A stretch of 64,000 bases of DNA from Acidobacteriaceae bacterium (lineage in GTDB: Bacteria > Acidobacteriota > Terriglobia > Terriglobales > Acidobacteriaceae): contig PMAT01000084.1 in assembly GCA_003152695.1 (NCBI GenBank), forward strand, positions 42,201 to 106,200. Reading direction: 5' to 3'. The translations under genes and the position numbers were made by a program. Below, piece after piece: positions 15,967-25,498 of this stretch. The first letter of the stretch is position 1. The number at the start of each line of letters is the position of its first letter. The notes below the pieces were generated by a model, which made no database searches, was not told where the DNA came from, and saw nothing but the letters and a program-made list of their open reading frames with translations.

Positions 15967-16506
15967 ATGAAGACAAGGATAAATAGGGAGGAGTCGGGTC
16001 AGGCGTTAGTAGAATTATCGTTCGCGTTCCTCGTTCTGTGTGTCTTCGTCTTTGGGATCATTGACTTCGGCCGAGCCATCTATGACGTTGAGGTAATGAA
16101 TAACCTCGTTGGAGAGGGTTCCAGCATGGCTTCGCGTGGAGTCAGTCTTGCGACAGCTGCGCAAACAGTGGCTAACGACGCGGGATCGGACATCAACCTA
16201 AGCACCAAGGGATGCGTCATTGTTACCTCGGTTAACATCAACTCAGGTTCTTTCCAAGTCACAGGCCAAGCTTCTCAGGGTGGGATCGCGTGCACCAGTA
16301 AAGTCGGCTGCCTCAGCGGACAAGGAAGCTGTGGGAATTCGAGTGCTACTCTCCCTGCAGCGGCAGTTACAGCACTGTCAGCGGAACCCACGGGGTCTTC
16401 CCTTTACGTGACCGAAATCTTCTACTCTTACAGCACCATCACGCCCATATCGGCGCTGTCTGGAACGAGCATGCCATCTCAGTTGTACAGCGTGGCTTAT
16501 TACTAA
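15967..16506 (+). CDS. TadE/TadF-like pseudopilin
   Basis: ATG 15967 avoids overlapping the previous gene and has a G-rich site upstream; the frame opens at 15931. About 179 residues: SGQALVELSFAFLVLCVF, then GIIDFGRAIYD, the hallmark of the TadE family, and a secreted domain with Ser/Thr/Gly-rich sequence. Only 7 bases separate it from the upstream gene. It probably assembles with the Tad machinery encoded at 31-39 kb. Confidence 0.83.
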   Translation: MKTRINREESGQALVELSFAFLVLCVFVFGIIDFGRAIYDVEVMNNLVGEGSSMASRGVSLATAAQTVANDAGSDINLSTKGCVIVTSVNINSGSFQVTGQASQGGIACTSKVGCLSGQGSCGNSSATLPAAAVTALSAEPTGSSLYVTEIFYSYSTITPISALSGTSMPSQLYSVAYY

Positions 16507-16520
16507 GAAAGGGTATGCAA

Positions 16521-17909
16521 ATGCGCAATGCTAATATTGTAAAGAGCGACCGGGGACAAATCGTTATTGTGCTCGCGCTGGTTCTGCCCGTCCTCTTACT
16601 GATGGCAGGGTTGGCCCTTGATGTGGGAATTCTTTATGCCACCAAGGCCAAGCTATCGACGTCTGTGGATGCTGCATGCCTCACGGCCATGAAAAACTTG
16701 AGCGATAACTCGCCGCAAGCGCAGGCGACTGCTGGGCAACTGGGCACCGGCATCTTTAACGCCAATTTCGGAGCTAATCCGCCTACGCCAAGCGTCACAT
16801 TCCCAACCGATGCCCACGGCGCGCAGCAGGTCCAGGTAACGGCCACCGCTTACGTGCAAACTTTTTTCATGCGCTATCTCCCGCAATGGGCAAGCGTACC
16901 GGTGAGCGCCACCGCGGTGGCAACCCGGGGCAAGCTGGTCATGTCCATCGTGCTGGACCGATCGGGCTCCATGTGCGGTGGAACTGAGCATTGCGATTCC
17001 GGCGTGACCGGGGATAATGGCGGAGAGGCACTAAAAGCCGCCGTTCCACTCTTCCTCGCTAACTTCGATAATTCGTCCACCGGCGACGAAATTGCGATGA
17101 GTAGCTTCGCTTCCAATGCGACAGTGGACTCTACAATCAATTACAGCTTCAAGACGCCGATCACCACTGCCGTCAGCGCCCTGAGTTTCACCGGCGGCAC
17201 ATTCGGCACGGGAGCAGGGCCCGCACCATCCGAAAGCAATACTTCTATAGGGCCGCCGCTCTCGCTCGCCCAAGCACAAAACGGCAGCATTACCCCACTA
17301 CCGGGGCAGAACATAGTCAGGGTTATCGTGTATTTCACGGATGGCTTGATGAACACCGTTCAGGACAATTTTCATTGCGGGGGTAAGACCAGTTCGACTT
17401 TAACGCTGATCAACTATGGAGGGCATGACTCAGGGTCGCAGGTTGACTTCTTCGATCCTACCAGTGCAACAACTGACTGGGGCAATTACACCAGCGGAAC
17501 AGGCTTCCCGTACACCGCTGGAGGCGCCATTTGCAAGGACAGCAACGGAAACATCGTAACCAAGTTTCCCTCTCAGCAATCAGGAACACAGGTGACATTT
17601 TCACAGTCCGCTGTCACCGCTGAAGCCAAGTATCGTGCCATTCAAACTGCCATTGCTTTGCGCACCGCAACCCCTGCCACCTTTATCTTTGCTATCGGGT
17701 TGGGCACGGGCGTAACCACCACCACGCAAGCTTTCCTGGCACAACTTGCAAATGACCCCTCCTATACAGCAACCTATATCAAAGGCCAGCCATCAGGGTT
17801 GTTTTTTTACATACCAAGCTGTACGGGTAGCGCTCTCACAACTTGCAAAGCTCAACTAAACACGGCCTTCCAAACCATTGCGGCCAAGGTTCTTTTGCGG
17901 CTAACGTAA
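16521..17909 (+). CDS. TadG-like protein with von Willebrand factor A domain
   Basis: ATG 16521 has AAAGGG eight bases upstream. About 462 residues. The N-terminus (DRGQIVIVLALVLPVLLLMA then ALDVGILYATKAKLSTSVDA) is the Tad_N membrane region. A VWA domain follows, with the MIDAS motif D-x-S-G-S in LDRSGSM, and later YFTDGLMNT. TadG proteins anchor or help assemble Tad pili; the VWA domain is thought to mediate adhesion. Third gene of this set. Confidence 0.87.
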   Translation: MRNANIVKSDRGQIVIVLALVLPVLLLMAGLALDVGILYATKAKLSTSVDAACLTAMKNLSDNSPQAQATAGQLGTGIFNANFGANPPTPSVTFPTDAHGAQQVQVTATAYVQTFFMRYLPQWASVPVSATAVATRGKLVMSIVLDRSGSMCGGTEHCDSGVTGDNGGEALKAAVPLFLANFDNSSTGDEIAMSSFASNATVDSTINYSFKTPITTAVSALSFTGGTFGTGAGPAPSESNTSIGPPLSLAQAQNGSITPLPGQNIVRVIVYFTDGLMNTVQDNFHCGGKTSSTLTLINYGGHDSGSQVDFFDPTSATTDWGNYTSGTGFPYTAGGAICKDSNGNIVTKFPSQQSGTQVTFSQSAVTAEAKYRAIQTAIALRTATPATFIFAIGLGTGVTTTTQAFLAQLANDPSYTATYIKGQPSGLFFYIPSCTGSALTTCKAQLNTAFQTIAAKVLLRLT

Positions 17910-17960
17910 TAAGATTCCCATCGGCGGTCCACTCTTCAAAAGGGGGCAAGACGCTTTCGT

Positions 17961-18330
17961 CCCGGCCAGACCAGCATACAAGTCAACTCCAATGCCGCCG
18001 ACGCGGTGACCCCCGGCAGCTTGACGTTGATTGACCTCAGTCGCGCTGGGCCCACAAGACCGGCGGCGGTTTTGCTGTCTTGGCGGGGTTTCCACCAAAC
18101 CGAGCAGCGTCAATACCGGGTCGACCTGCGGTTGGGACTATCCCATTCCTCCCATCAACGACCCCTACATGTCGGTTAGTGCGCCAGCTCAGCCCGCCAC
18201 AAACGGCAGTTTATCAACGGTTGGATACGGGCAGGATGGATGCCCGGACATCAATGGTTGCTGTGAATTCATTCAAGTCGGGAAAGTATCGACCACCGCA
18301 ATGAATCCAAGGTTTTCCGGCGCTAGATAA
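17961..18330 (+). pseudogene. Probable broken Tad-like gene fragment
   Basis: After the TadG-like gene a frame reads SIQVNSNAADAVTPGSLTL, then a shift to another frame gives TGSTCGWDYPIPPINDPYMS. This order (xxVNS...A...G, then PP...DPyxx) is like the middle of the Tad-like surface protein at 25499-26806, but there is no start or membrane segment. It is most simply a degenerate fragment. The remainder of the gap 17910-18384 shows nothing else. Confidence 0.38.
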
Positions 18331-18384
18331 GGGCTGAGCAATCCCTAAAGACTTGCGCGTCAACTCGCCGTAGAATGTCTGTTT

Positions 18385-20076
18385 ATGAATTACGTGCCGA
18401 TTAACGGTCTGCGGATGCTGGCCGTGGAAAGCGGCATACTCTTCGCCGCATTCGTTATCGCATATATCAGCTTGCGTTTTCTGCATCCGGCAATGGACCG
18501 GCCAAGGTGGCTGGCGTGGATACTCAGCAGCAATCTGCGCTCAGTGCTGTTGGTGATGGCCGTCGCGCTGGCCGGTCGGGCGCTGCTGCTGCCGGTCGTC
18601 GGTATTCCCTCGCCTCGCATCAACGACGAATACAGCTATTTGCTGATGGCAGACACCTTCTCCCATCACCGGCTCACCAATCCAACCCCGCCCGCATGGC
18701 AGCATTTCGAGACCTTCCATGTGAACATGACGCCTACCTATCACTCCAAGTATCCCATCGCCCAGGGGCTCGCGTTGGCGTTCGGGCAGATCGTTTTCCA
18801 TCAGCCCTGGATCGGCATATACCTGACTACGGCTTTGCTCTGCGGCGCAATCTGCTGGTGCCTGCAAGCCTTCCTGCCTCCGGGATGGGCCCTGCTCGGC
18901 GGCTTGCTGGCGGTGGTCCGCATCGCGCTTTTGTCCTACTGGATGAATTCCTACTGGGGGGGGGCCATGGCCGCGCTCGGCGGCGCGCTGGCTCTCGGCG
19001 CTGTTGTCCGGCTATTTCAGCCGGGGCTCACAAACCGGCGGCGGTCTGCGGTTGCATGCGTTTTTGCAGTCTCCCTGCTCATCCTCGCTACCTCGCGCCC
19101 CTATGAAGGGCTGGCCTTCTCTCTCCCCCTGCTGGTGTACTTCGGCTACAAAGGGACGCGAGCCACGATCCGCCGGGAAGTGTGGTTTCGCTCAACGGTG
19201 CTGCCTGTCTTGGCTATCGGGTTGGCTGGCATGGCCCTCGTGGGATATTACAATCAGCGTACAACCAGTAATCCGCTCCTGCTGCCTCACCTCCTGAATG
19301 AGCGCACCTATTCCCCTCTTCCATTGTTCCTGTGGCAACGGGCAAAACCCGCTCTGACATTCCACGACCCGGTATTCGCAAAGTTCTTTAAAGTCACCGA
19401 AGAGGAGTTTGGATATGAGAAAACGAAATCCATTTCCGGACTCATCAGCGTGGAAAGGTCGCGATTTCTGTCGGATTGGTTTTTCTACGTGGGGCCGGCA
19501 TTATCGTTCCCGGTGTTGCTCGGGTTTCTCGCAAGCGTGAGGCAACTGCGCATGTGGATCGCGGGCTCTGCTGCACTTGCAATGGCCCTTGCGCTTGCGC
19601 TGTGTATCTATACCATGCCGCACTATGCTGCGCCGACAACCGTCGTCGTTTACCTCTTCGCAGTGGAAGGGCTGCGGTATCTGTGGCAACAGCGGCACGC
19701 TGGAGAGCGGGCCTTCGTTCTGGCCGTATGCCTGACGGTCGTGGTTAGCTCGCTAACCAGGCAAACCGGCAGCACCGCGATGAATGCCGTCTTCACCTTC
19801 CGCGACGCTCGCAAATGGGTGGCCCAGCAACTAGAGACCCAGCCGGGAAAACAGTTGGTCCTGGTGTCGTACGACTTGCAACGGCACTATCCAGGAAACG
19901 AACTGGTGCACAATGGAGCGGATTTCAACTCGGAAAAAATTCTGTGGGCCCGATCCAAGGGAGAGGACAATGACCGGGAGTTGTGCCAAGCGTATTCGGA
20001 CAGGACTTTCTGGAGCGTGAACACCGACGACGTGAATGTCTCGCTGACTCCTCTCGACCTCTGCAAACACCGGTAG
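18385..20076 (+). CDS. Polytopic GT-C-like membrane protein
   Basis: The 563-residue protein has about ten to twelve hydrophobic helices. The first outside loop has SPRINDEYSYLLMADTF, where the acidic pair follows the pattern of the catalytic loop of GT-C glycosyltransferases (ArnT/PMT type), followed by HSKYPIAQGLALAFGQ. The last about 100 residues are soluble. Family members transfer sugars from lipid-phosphate donors outside the membrane; the exact substrate is unknown. A run of nine G lies at 18956-18964 within the frame. No strong RBS precedes the ATG. Confidence 0.75.
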   Translation: MNYVPINGLRMLAVESGILFAAFVIAYISLRFLHPAMDRPRWLAWILSSNLRSVLLVMAVALAGRALLLPVVGIPSPRINDEYSYLLMADTFSHHRLTNPTPPAWQHFETFHVNMTPTYHSKYPIAQGLALAFGQIVFHQPWIGIYLTTALLCGAICWCLQAFLPPGWALLGGLLAVVRIALLSYWMNSYWGGAMAALGGALALGAVVRLFQPGLTNRRRSAVACVFAVSLLILATSRPYEGLAFSLPLLVYFGYKGTRATIRREVWFRSTVLPVLAIGLAGMALVGYYNQRTTSNPLLLPHLLNERTYSPLPLFLWQRAKPALTFHDPVFAKFFKVTEEEFGYEKTKSISGLISVERSRFLSDWFFYVGPALSFPVLLGFLASVRQLRMWIAGSAALAMALALALCIYTMPHYAAPTTVVVYLFAVEGLRYLWQQRHAGERAFVLAVCLTVVVSSLTRQTGSTAMNAVFTFRDARKWVAQQLETQPGKQLVLVSYDLQRHYPGNELVHNGADFNSEKILWARSKGEDNDRELCQAYSDRTFWSVNTDDVNVSLTPLDLCKHR

Positions 20077-20298
20077 CTAAGGCGCTTCCGCCTGCGGTTG
20101 CGCGTTCCCAGATCTGGCGATTCATGCGGCGCGCCCAAACCGCCGCCGGCTTAAGGCCAACCTTTCTTTCGCGGTTTCCATCACAATTACAGGTTTGCCG
20201 TCTGCATGGCGGTAAAGTTTGCGCCGCAGAGTGCCGAAGTGAATTATTGGTGGGCACTGCCCAAGGGGCGCTCACCGCAAAAACAGATCGGACAATTT

Positions 20299-20619
20299 AT
20301 GAATCTAAATTCCAGCAACGCAAATCCCATCAACCTAAGTCCCATGAACCTAAGTCGAAAAATCACCCCGTTCCTGGTTCTTTGCCTCCTGCAAGCTGGC
20401 GACTGGCTCTCGACGCGGGCGGCCCTGGCGTCTCCCGGCGCGGTGGAATTCAATCCGCTGGTGCGAGCTATGGGCGTAGGACACGCCAAATTGATATTCG
20501 TCATCGCAGCCATTCCTCTGGTCTGGTACACGAAGAAGCCGTGGCACCTGTGGGCGCTGTGCGGATTTTACGCTGTCGTCGTCGCTTCCAATGCCCTGTT
20601 ATCGGTCATCCATGCCTGA
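20299..20619 (+). CDS. Small DUF5658-like membrane protein
   Basis: The frame opens at 20206, but ATG 20299 or 20344 (MNLSRKITPF) are more likely starts; about 106 residues from 20299. It has three hydrophobic stretches and the family-like motif LLQAGDWLSTRAAL then VEFNPLVRAMG. Proteins of this kind are small integral membrane proteins of unknown role. The near-repeated peptide NLSS/NLSP near the start comes from a small repetition in DNA at 20330-20360. Confidence 0.6.
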   Translation: MNLNSSNANPINLSPMNLSRKITPFLVLCLLQAGDWLSTRAALASPGAVEFNPLVRAMGVGHAKLIFVIAAIPLVWYTKKPWHLWALCGFYAVVVASNALLSVIHA

Positions 20620-20796
20620 GTATTGGCGCAGCAAACAAACTGAAGCACCCCAGCATCCCAGGCTACCCACGCCAATTTCCAACTGCCGTTCCGTCCAGCC
20701 CAGGCGTTGAACTTCACGAAAGCTCGTCCATTCACTGTAGGGGGTTCTTGTTTCAGATAGGGGTGGCAACACCATGTGGGCTTACGCTGTTTTGTT

Positions 20797-23157
20797 TTAC
20801 CACTGAACTACGCGCAGCAGATTGCTGTAGTCATCCGTCCACAGCGGAAAATGTGAGCTTGGTGTGATGCGGGTCATGTGTTCGACGCCCGGAACCGGAC
20901 CGTCCCGGTTGAGTGCCGCGGTTATGACCCACGCGCTACGATATGCACCCTCAGAAGTTCCCGGGGCTGACTGTGCCAGATAGGCTGACATGTTTGATTC
21001 CGCGGCTAGCCTCGCAATTACGGGACGGAGGTCAAGTGCGTCGTTGCTTACGTGAAACGCCAAGATCCCGTTTGGTTTGCTGAGGTGCCGCAGATATAAC
21101 TGGAATGCTTCCTCAGTTAGCAAGTGGACCGGAATCGCATCTCCGCTGAATGCATCTATCACGAGCACGTCAAAGTCTTGAATCTCGTTACGGTTGAGTT
21201 CTTGCTCCAGCGAAATACGGGCGTCTCCGGGAACAACTTCCACTTGTGCCCGACTATCTGAAAGGAAGGTGAACAATCTCTGCGGGCCGGAGTAAGCGAT
21301 TCGAATAACTTCAGGATTGATCTCATAGAACCGCATGTGATCTCCTGGGATTCCGTAGGCTGCGACCGTGCCAACGCCCAATCCCACAACTCCAACGCGA
21401 AGGGCCCTTCCGGTTGCTCTTCCCGAGTAATTTGCAAGAACCAACCCAATGCCGCTCTGGGGTGTGTAGTAGCTCGTTGGCACTCTTTTCTTCTTCTCTT
21501 CAGAAAATTGAAATCCGTGAGTGACTCTGCCATGAAGAAGCGTAAGCCGGGGAGAGCCACCAAGGTCGTCAGAAGTCACAGTCAATGCCCCGTAAAAGTT
21601 CCGCGCAATCCTCACTGCATCACGCCCTGAAACGAAGGGAGGATATGCCAAAACTCCGGCCAACAGAAGTGCGGTGAAACAGACGCTGAACACTGCCGCT
21701 CGCCTCTGTTGCCGGACAGAAGCTATGCCGGAAGAGCTCCCAAAGAGTATGAAGACAACCAGAGCAGCCACTCCCAGGGAAGAAAGCAGCATCGGAAACG
21801 GCTTCCAATCATGGGCGCCCAGGCCTGGTGCCACGAAGACCACAAGAATGGAGAATGCCAATAGCAAGGGTTTCGGCGCATAAATCCAGGACCGGATATC
21901 ACGCAAGAGAACGACGCAGAACAATATGCAGCCCAGCCACACGCTCAGATGGAATTCCCAGAATCCTTTGAAAATGATAGGCGCAATGATACTGACGAAA
22001 ACGCCTCCAACGGCGCCGCCTGCAGCCACAAAAAGATAAAACGATGTCAGATACTCTTTTGAGGGCTTCAACTGTACCAGTTCGCCGTGGCACACCATGC
22101 ACGATGCGAATAGTGCGAACGAATAGATGAGGATCTGCCAACCCACGCCAATAGCCGGTTTGTAGAGCGCAAAGCACACGAGAAGAGTGGCCAACCCAAG
22201 ACCCATGGACCACACAGTTCGCGAATATCCCTTCTCCGATGAGAAGCACACCACAAAGGACAATAAGTACAATGATAGCGGCAGCACCCAAAGCAGTGGG
22301 ACGACGGCCACATCCTGACAGATCCGATTGGTCGTCGCTAGCAGACTAAGCGATCCGGTTGCAGCAAGAAGCAGCCAGATGACCTTGCGACCCCAATTGG
22401 GAGCGGCGACCTGTTGCGGCGCGTCCAGAAGCTGCAATTCGCGCGGCCCGGTCTTGTCTTCTCTGGCGGCGCTCCACGCTGTAGCTATACAGCCAACACC
22501 AAACAGTAGGAATCCAAATCCCCAGACTTGTGCCTGGATCCTCAGAGAAAGCAGCGGCTCAACAATCGTAGGATAAGAAAGTAGAGCGATGAGGGAGCCC
22601 GCGTTTGAAAGTGCATAAAGACGATAGGGCACGTCGCTGCAAGAGCGGCCGTACCAGGCCTGTAGCAGGGGACCGGTTGTGGATACCAAGAAATATGGCA
22701 AGGCGACACTAGCGAACAACAGGGCGATGATGCGGAGCAAAGGATGGTCGCTACCGATTGGTTTCCAACTTGGATCCGGCAGAAGCGGCGAGCCCCACGT
22801 AGATAGGCGGAATGCAAGGACAGCAATCGCAATCACTATCAGCAGCGAATGAACGATAGCCTGGGTGCGAGGGCTTAACCAGCCATCGATGAGGTAAGCG
22901 TAGGAGTAGCCGAGCAAGAGGAACACTTGGAAAAACAACATACAAGTCGTAAAAACAGCAGGTGTGCCACCGAACCAAGGAAGAATGTATTTTGCTATTA
23001 CCAACTGCACCTGAAACAACAGAAACGCACTGCAAAACACGGTAAAGCCAAAGAGCGCCAGCATCGCGACTCGCGACGGAACTACAGGAGTTTTGAGTGT
23101 CTCGGCCCGGTAAGCGTGGCGCGGCAATTCTGAGTTCACTCCGCCGCTCCTGTGCAA
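20797..23157 (-). CDS. Polytopic membrane protein fused to spermidine-synthase-like domain
   Basis: 786 residues. The N-terminal about 480 residues form many membrane helices (start FLLFQVQLVIAKYILPWFGG). The C-terminal part is a spermidine-synthase-like Rossmann fold: GVVGLGVGTVAAYG, FYEINPEVIRIA, GDARISLEQEL, LVIDAFSGDAIPVHLLT. The Asp-Ala-Phe motif in place of the usual DxxDP suggests a changed substrate. The start could instead be ATG 23064. Proteins of this build are common in soil bacteria and their reaction is unknown. A relative lies at 46738-48921. It faces the DUF5658-like gene across a 177-base convergent gap in which nothing is seen. Confidence 0.82.
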   Translation of the reverse strand: MHRSGGVNSELPRHAYRAETLKTPVVPSRVAMLALFGFTVFCSAFLLFQVQLVIAKYILPWFGGTPAVFTTCMLFFQVFLLLGYSYAYLIDGWLSPRTQAIVHSLLIVIAIAVLAFRLSTWGSPLLPDPSWKPIGSDHPLLRIIALLFASVALPYFLVSTTGPLLQAWYGRSCSDVPYRLYALSNAGSLIALLSYPTIVEPLLSLRIQAQVWGFGFLLFGVGCIATAWSAAREDKTGPRELQLLDAPQQVAAPNWGRKVIWLLLAATGSLSLLATTNRICQDVAVVPLLWVLPLSLYLLSFVVCFSSEKGYSRTVWSMGLGLATLLVCFALYKPAIGVGWQILIYSFALFASCMVCHGELVQLKPSKEYLTSFYLFVAAGGAVGGVFVSIIAPIIFKGFWEFHLSVWLGCILFCVVLLRDIRSWIYAPKPLLLAFSILVVFVAPGLGAHDWKPFPMLLSSLGVAALVVFILFGSSSGIASVRQQRRAAVFSVCFTALLLAGVLAYPPFVSGRDAVRIARNFYGALTVTSDDLGGSPRLTLLHGRVTHGFQFSEEKKKRVPTSYYTPQSGIGLVLANYSGRATGRALRVGVVGLGVGTVAAYGIPGDHMRFYEINPEVIRIAYSGPQRLFTFLSDSRAQVEVVPGDARISLEQELNRNEIQDFDVLVIDAFSGDAIPVHLLTEEAFQLYLRHLSKPNGILAFHVSNDALDLRPVIARLAAESNMSAYLAQSAPGTSEGAYRSAWVITAALNRDGPVPGVEHMTRITPSSHFPLWTDDYSNLLRVVQW

Positions 23158-23206
23158 TTAGTCGCAAGGACGCGGGTTCTCTCCTGGCAACCTCGTCCAA
23201 GCGCCG

Positions 23207-24481
23207 TCATTGCAACGCAAGCGATTTTTGCCCCAGGGTTGCGCCCACTTTGCGCTCGCCGGCATCCACCTGCACTTTGCGCTGCCACGTTCCGAAGTCC
23301 TTCTTATGCAGGCTGATGGTGTGTTGACCAGGTTCGACCACGAGGGAATACGGCGTTACTCCGACGTACGCGCCATCTACGAATATGTCAGCGCCCGCCG
23401 GGCTCGACCAAAGATCCAAGACTGCGTCTCCTTCTGAATCTTTATCTTTGGCAGCAGGTTCTGAACGTCTGGCAGAAGGTTCTGGATGTTTGGGAGCCGG
23501 TGCTGAATTCTTGGCAGCCGCTGCTGGCGGGGTGGGCGCAGACGGAAATGCCAGGTCGAGCGACTTTCGGTCCAGATAGGCGGTGATTCTACGATTGCCG
23601 GGGTTCACCTGCACGGTGCGCTGCCAAGTCGCGAAGTCTGGCTTGTGCAACGTGATCGTATGTTCACCCGGTGGAACAACGAGGGAATGCGGCGTTTTCC
23701 CGATGGACATACCGTCCAGGGATATATCAGCCCCCGCCGGACTCGACCAGATCTCCAACGGCATCGGTGGCGGCGGTGGTGGTGGCTCTTTGCGCGGCAG
23801 ACCTGCCGGCGGTGGGCTGGGCGGAAGGGCCATGGCAGTCTGCACGGCGGGACTATCCACATCGCAGTTGACGTAGTAAACGGAGAGAGGCGTTGCCTTC
23901 GGCATCAGTCTCGTTGGCAACACTACATCGCCTTGGATGGCAGCGAGGACATACTCCACAAGTTTCTCTCGGGAAGGAAACCCAGCCAGACTGTAATGGG
24001 ACACTACCCGGCCTTGCTGATTGTAGGCGCGTGCATACAGCGACTTGGGCTTGTCGTCGCGCTGCAGATCCAGCGTGGCGGTTGTCTTGGGGGGCGGCAC
24101 GCCGGCATAAGCGTAGCTCCAAGTTCCTCCGTAACTGCTGGCCTTGGTGACGTTCCCGGCCTCAGGCGCCGTACTCGTGTAGGTGTGGGCCGAAGGGGTA
24201 AGCCCTTCGAACATCGCTTCCGAGGTCGAAAAAATCACCACGTAGTTATTCGTGCTCGAGGACGGTATTTGAGAAAAGCAGAGGTTTTTATAGTCCTGCT
24301 TATTTAACTTTTTGTCGATCCATTTCGCGGCGAACTTGGGGATGGCGGGAACCGGCTGTCCACCTTCAGCGACCGCGAAGGAGACGTTCTTGGTGCATAC
24401 GTCAGGAGCGGGAGCCGGCGTCTGCGCCCAGACGCCGACGGCTGCCGCGAGCAAGCAAATCAGTACGGCGGAAACTTTCAT
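23207..24481 (-). CDS. Secreted protein with two PEGA repeats
   Basis: ATG 24481 gives a signal peptide (MKVSAVLICLLAAAVGVWAQ) that the longer frame from 24565 would hide. About 424 residues. After the signal sequence comes an unfamiliar domain of about 210 residues with two Cys. Two PEGA repeats follow: SSPAGADISLDGMSIGKTP and SSPAGADIFVDGAYVGVTP, each followed by LVVxPGxHTIxLHKxDF. They are joined by a Pro/Ala-rich linker. PEGA domains are found in cell-surface proteins and bind other wall parts. 49 bases separate it from the downstream gene on the same strand. Confidence 0.82.
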   Translation of the reverse strand: MKVSAVLICLLAAAVGVWAQTPAPAPDVCTKNVSFAVAEGGQPVPAIPKFAAKWIDKKLNKQDYKNLCFSQIPSSSTNNYVVIFSTSEAMFEGLTPSAHTYTSTAPEAGNVTKASSYGGTWSYAYAGVPPPKTTATLDLQRDDKPKSLYARAYNQQGRVVSHYSLAGFPSREKLVEYVLAAIQGDVVLPTRLMPKATPLSVYYVNCDVDSPAVQTAMALPPSPPPAGLPRKEPPPPPPPMPLEIWSSPAGADISLDGMSIGKTPHSLVVPPGEHTITLHKPDFATWQRTVQVNPGNRRITAYLDRKSLDLAFPSAPTPPAAAAKNSAPAPKHPEPSARRSEPAAKDKDSEGDAVLDLWSSPAGADIFVDGAYVGVTPYSLVVEPGQHTISLHKKDFGTWQRKVQVDAGERKVGATLGQKSLALQ

Positions 24482-25059
24482 GGTGAAGCTGGAATTATAG
24501 CTGAAAAAACACGGCCCGAATGCCCCCAAAATGAAGGGGTACCCCTCGGCTGCACTTACGTGCACGACTGTTCATCTGGAACCTTTCGGGTAGAAGTATT
24601 ATTGCACTTACAGGGATAAACAAGCAAGAAATATTAGCCGACAAGTGATAGGCAGAATTGGCCGTAAAGTGCTCCATCGGATTCCGGTCAATGCACCCCT
24701 TTCGTGTCGCATTTTTCGCTGTGTCCCAGTGAACCATTGTTTGCCAGGAAGCGGGCCACGCGCGGCCCCTTTCCACTCGCCAGGTGGAGGGCGGACGCCT
24801 GCACGGGCCAGAGCCCAAAACTGCAATTAAGCATTCTCCCCCAGAAGCGACAATTCCGATGCCAAGAACAAGCTAGCCTAAACGTGGTGTGATATAATAG
24901 CCATAAAATGCCTAATAACACACCGCCTTGAATAGCTCTTTGGTGTCGCATTTCCCGGCTATAAAGGGCCATAGATTTCATGGAAAAAACATACTAACCT
25001 CTTCGTGTTATAAGTATAGCTATAGATTTAGGGGGAGAACGTCCACCAGGTTGGAGAAA
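24482..25059 (+). other. Intergenic region with a likely promoter for the small membrane protein
   Basis: In this 578-base AT-richer gap, TATAAT occurs at 24892-24897 inside a 6-bp inverted repeat (GGTGTG/CACACC), and GTTATAAGTATAG lies around 25006-25018. GTGTCGCATTT appears twice. It is divergent between the PEGA gene and the gene at 25060. No protein-coding sequence is supported. Confidence 0.35.
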
Positions 25060-25299
25060 ATGGTGCGCTTTATTTTAGCCGTTGCCGTTGTGCTCTTAGC
25101 CGTTGGGGTTTTGCTGGTGGGCTACAACATAATTGTTATTGGAACAGGCTTTGCCAGCGGTTTCTTCCTTCTTGGTCGCTATTGGCGGGATTTTATTTCT
25201 GAGCCGGGCATTACGCAGATCGTTCAATGGATGGCTATCATCGTAGCCGCGCTTATGCTCGCGTGGCGCGCTGGTGTTATGCGCGAACCCGGGCGCTAA
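25060..25299 (+). CDS. Small two-helix membrane protein
   Basis: ATG 25060 follows GGTTGGAG. The 79-residue product has two hydrophobic helices (FILAVAVVLLAVGVLLVGYN and VQWMAIIVAALMLAW) with a loop containing FFLLGRYWRDF. No family was recognised. It sits ahead of the second TadG/TadE group by 200 bases. Confidence 0.55.
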   Translation: MVRFILAVAVVLLAVGVLLVGYNIIVIGTGFASGFFLLGRYWRDFISEPGITQIVQWMAIIVAALMLAWRAGVMREPGR

Positions 25300-25498
25300 T
25301 AGCTATGGGCTGCGGCGATTAATCTGGTTTTATAGATTCCCAGCTCCGCGTAAGTGGTATTTACTGGGCCCCGATTCGGCTTAATATTGCGCATTTGGCT
25401 TGCTTCCAGGACGGTCCGGCAATTGCCGTTGCGTCCTCAGCAAGGTTTGATAAATCGCTGGAATCATAAAGAGCATTCGCGTACGCGGAGGTACCACT

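Noticed and set aside
24885-24931. Inverted repeat GGTGTG...CACACC around TATAAT as an operator
   Set aside because: Only 6 bp with a long loop; too weak to call an operator without other copies.
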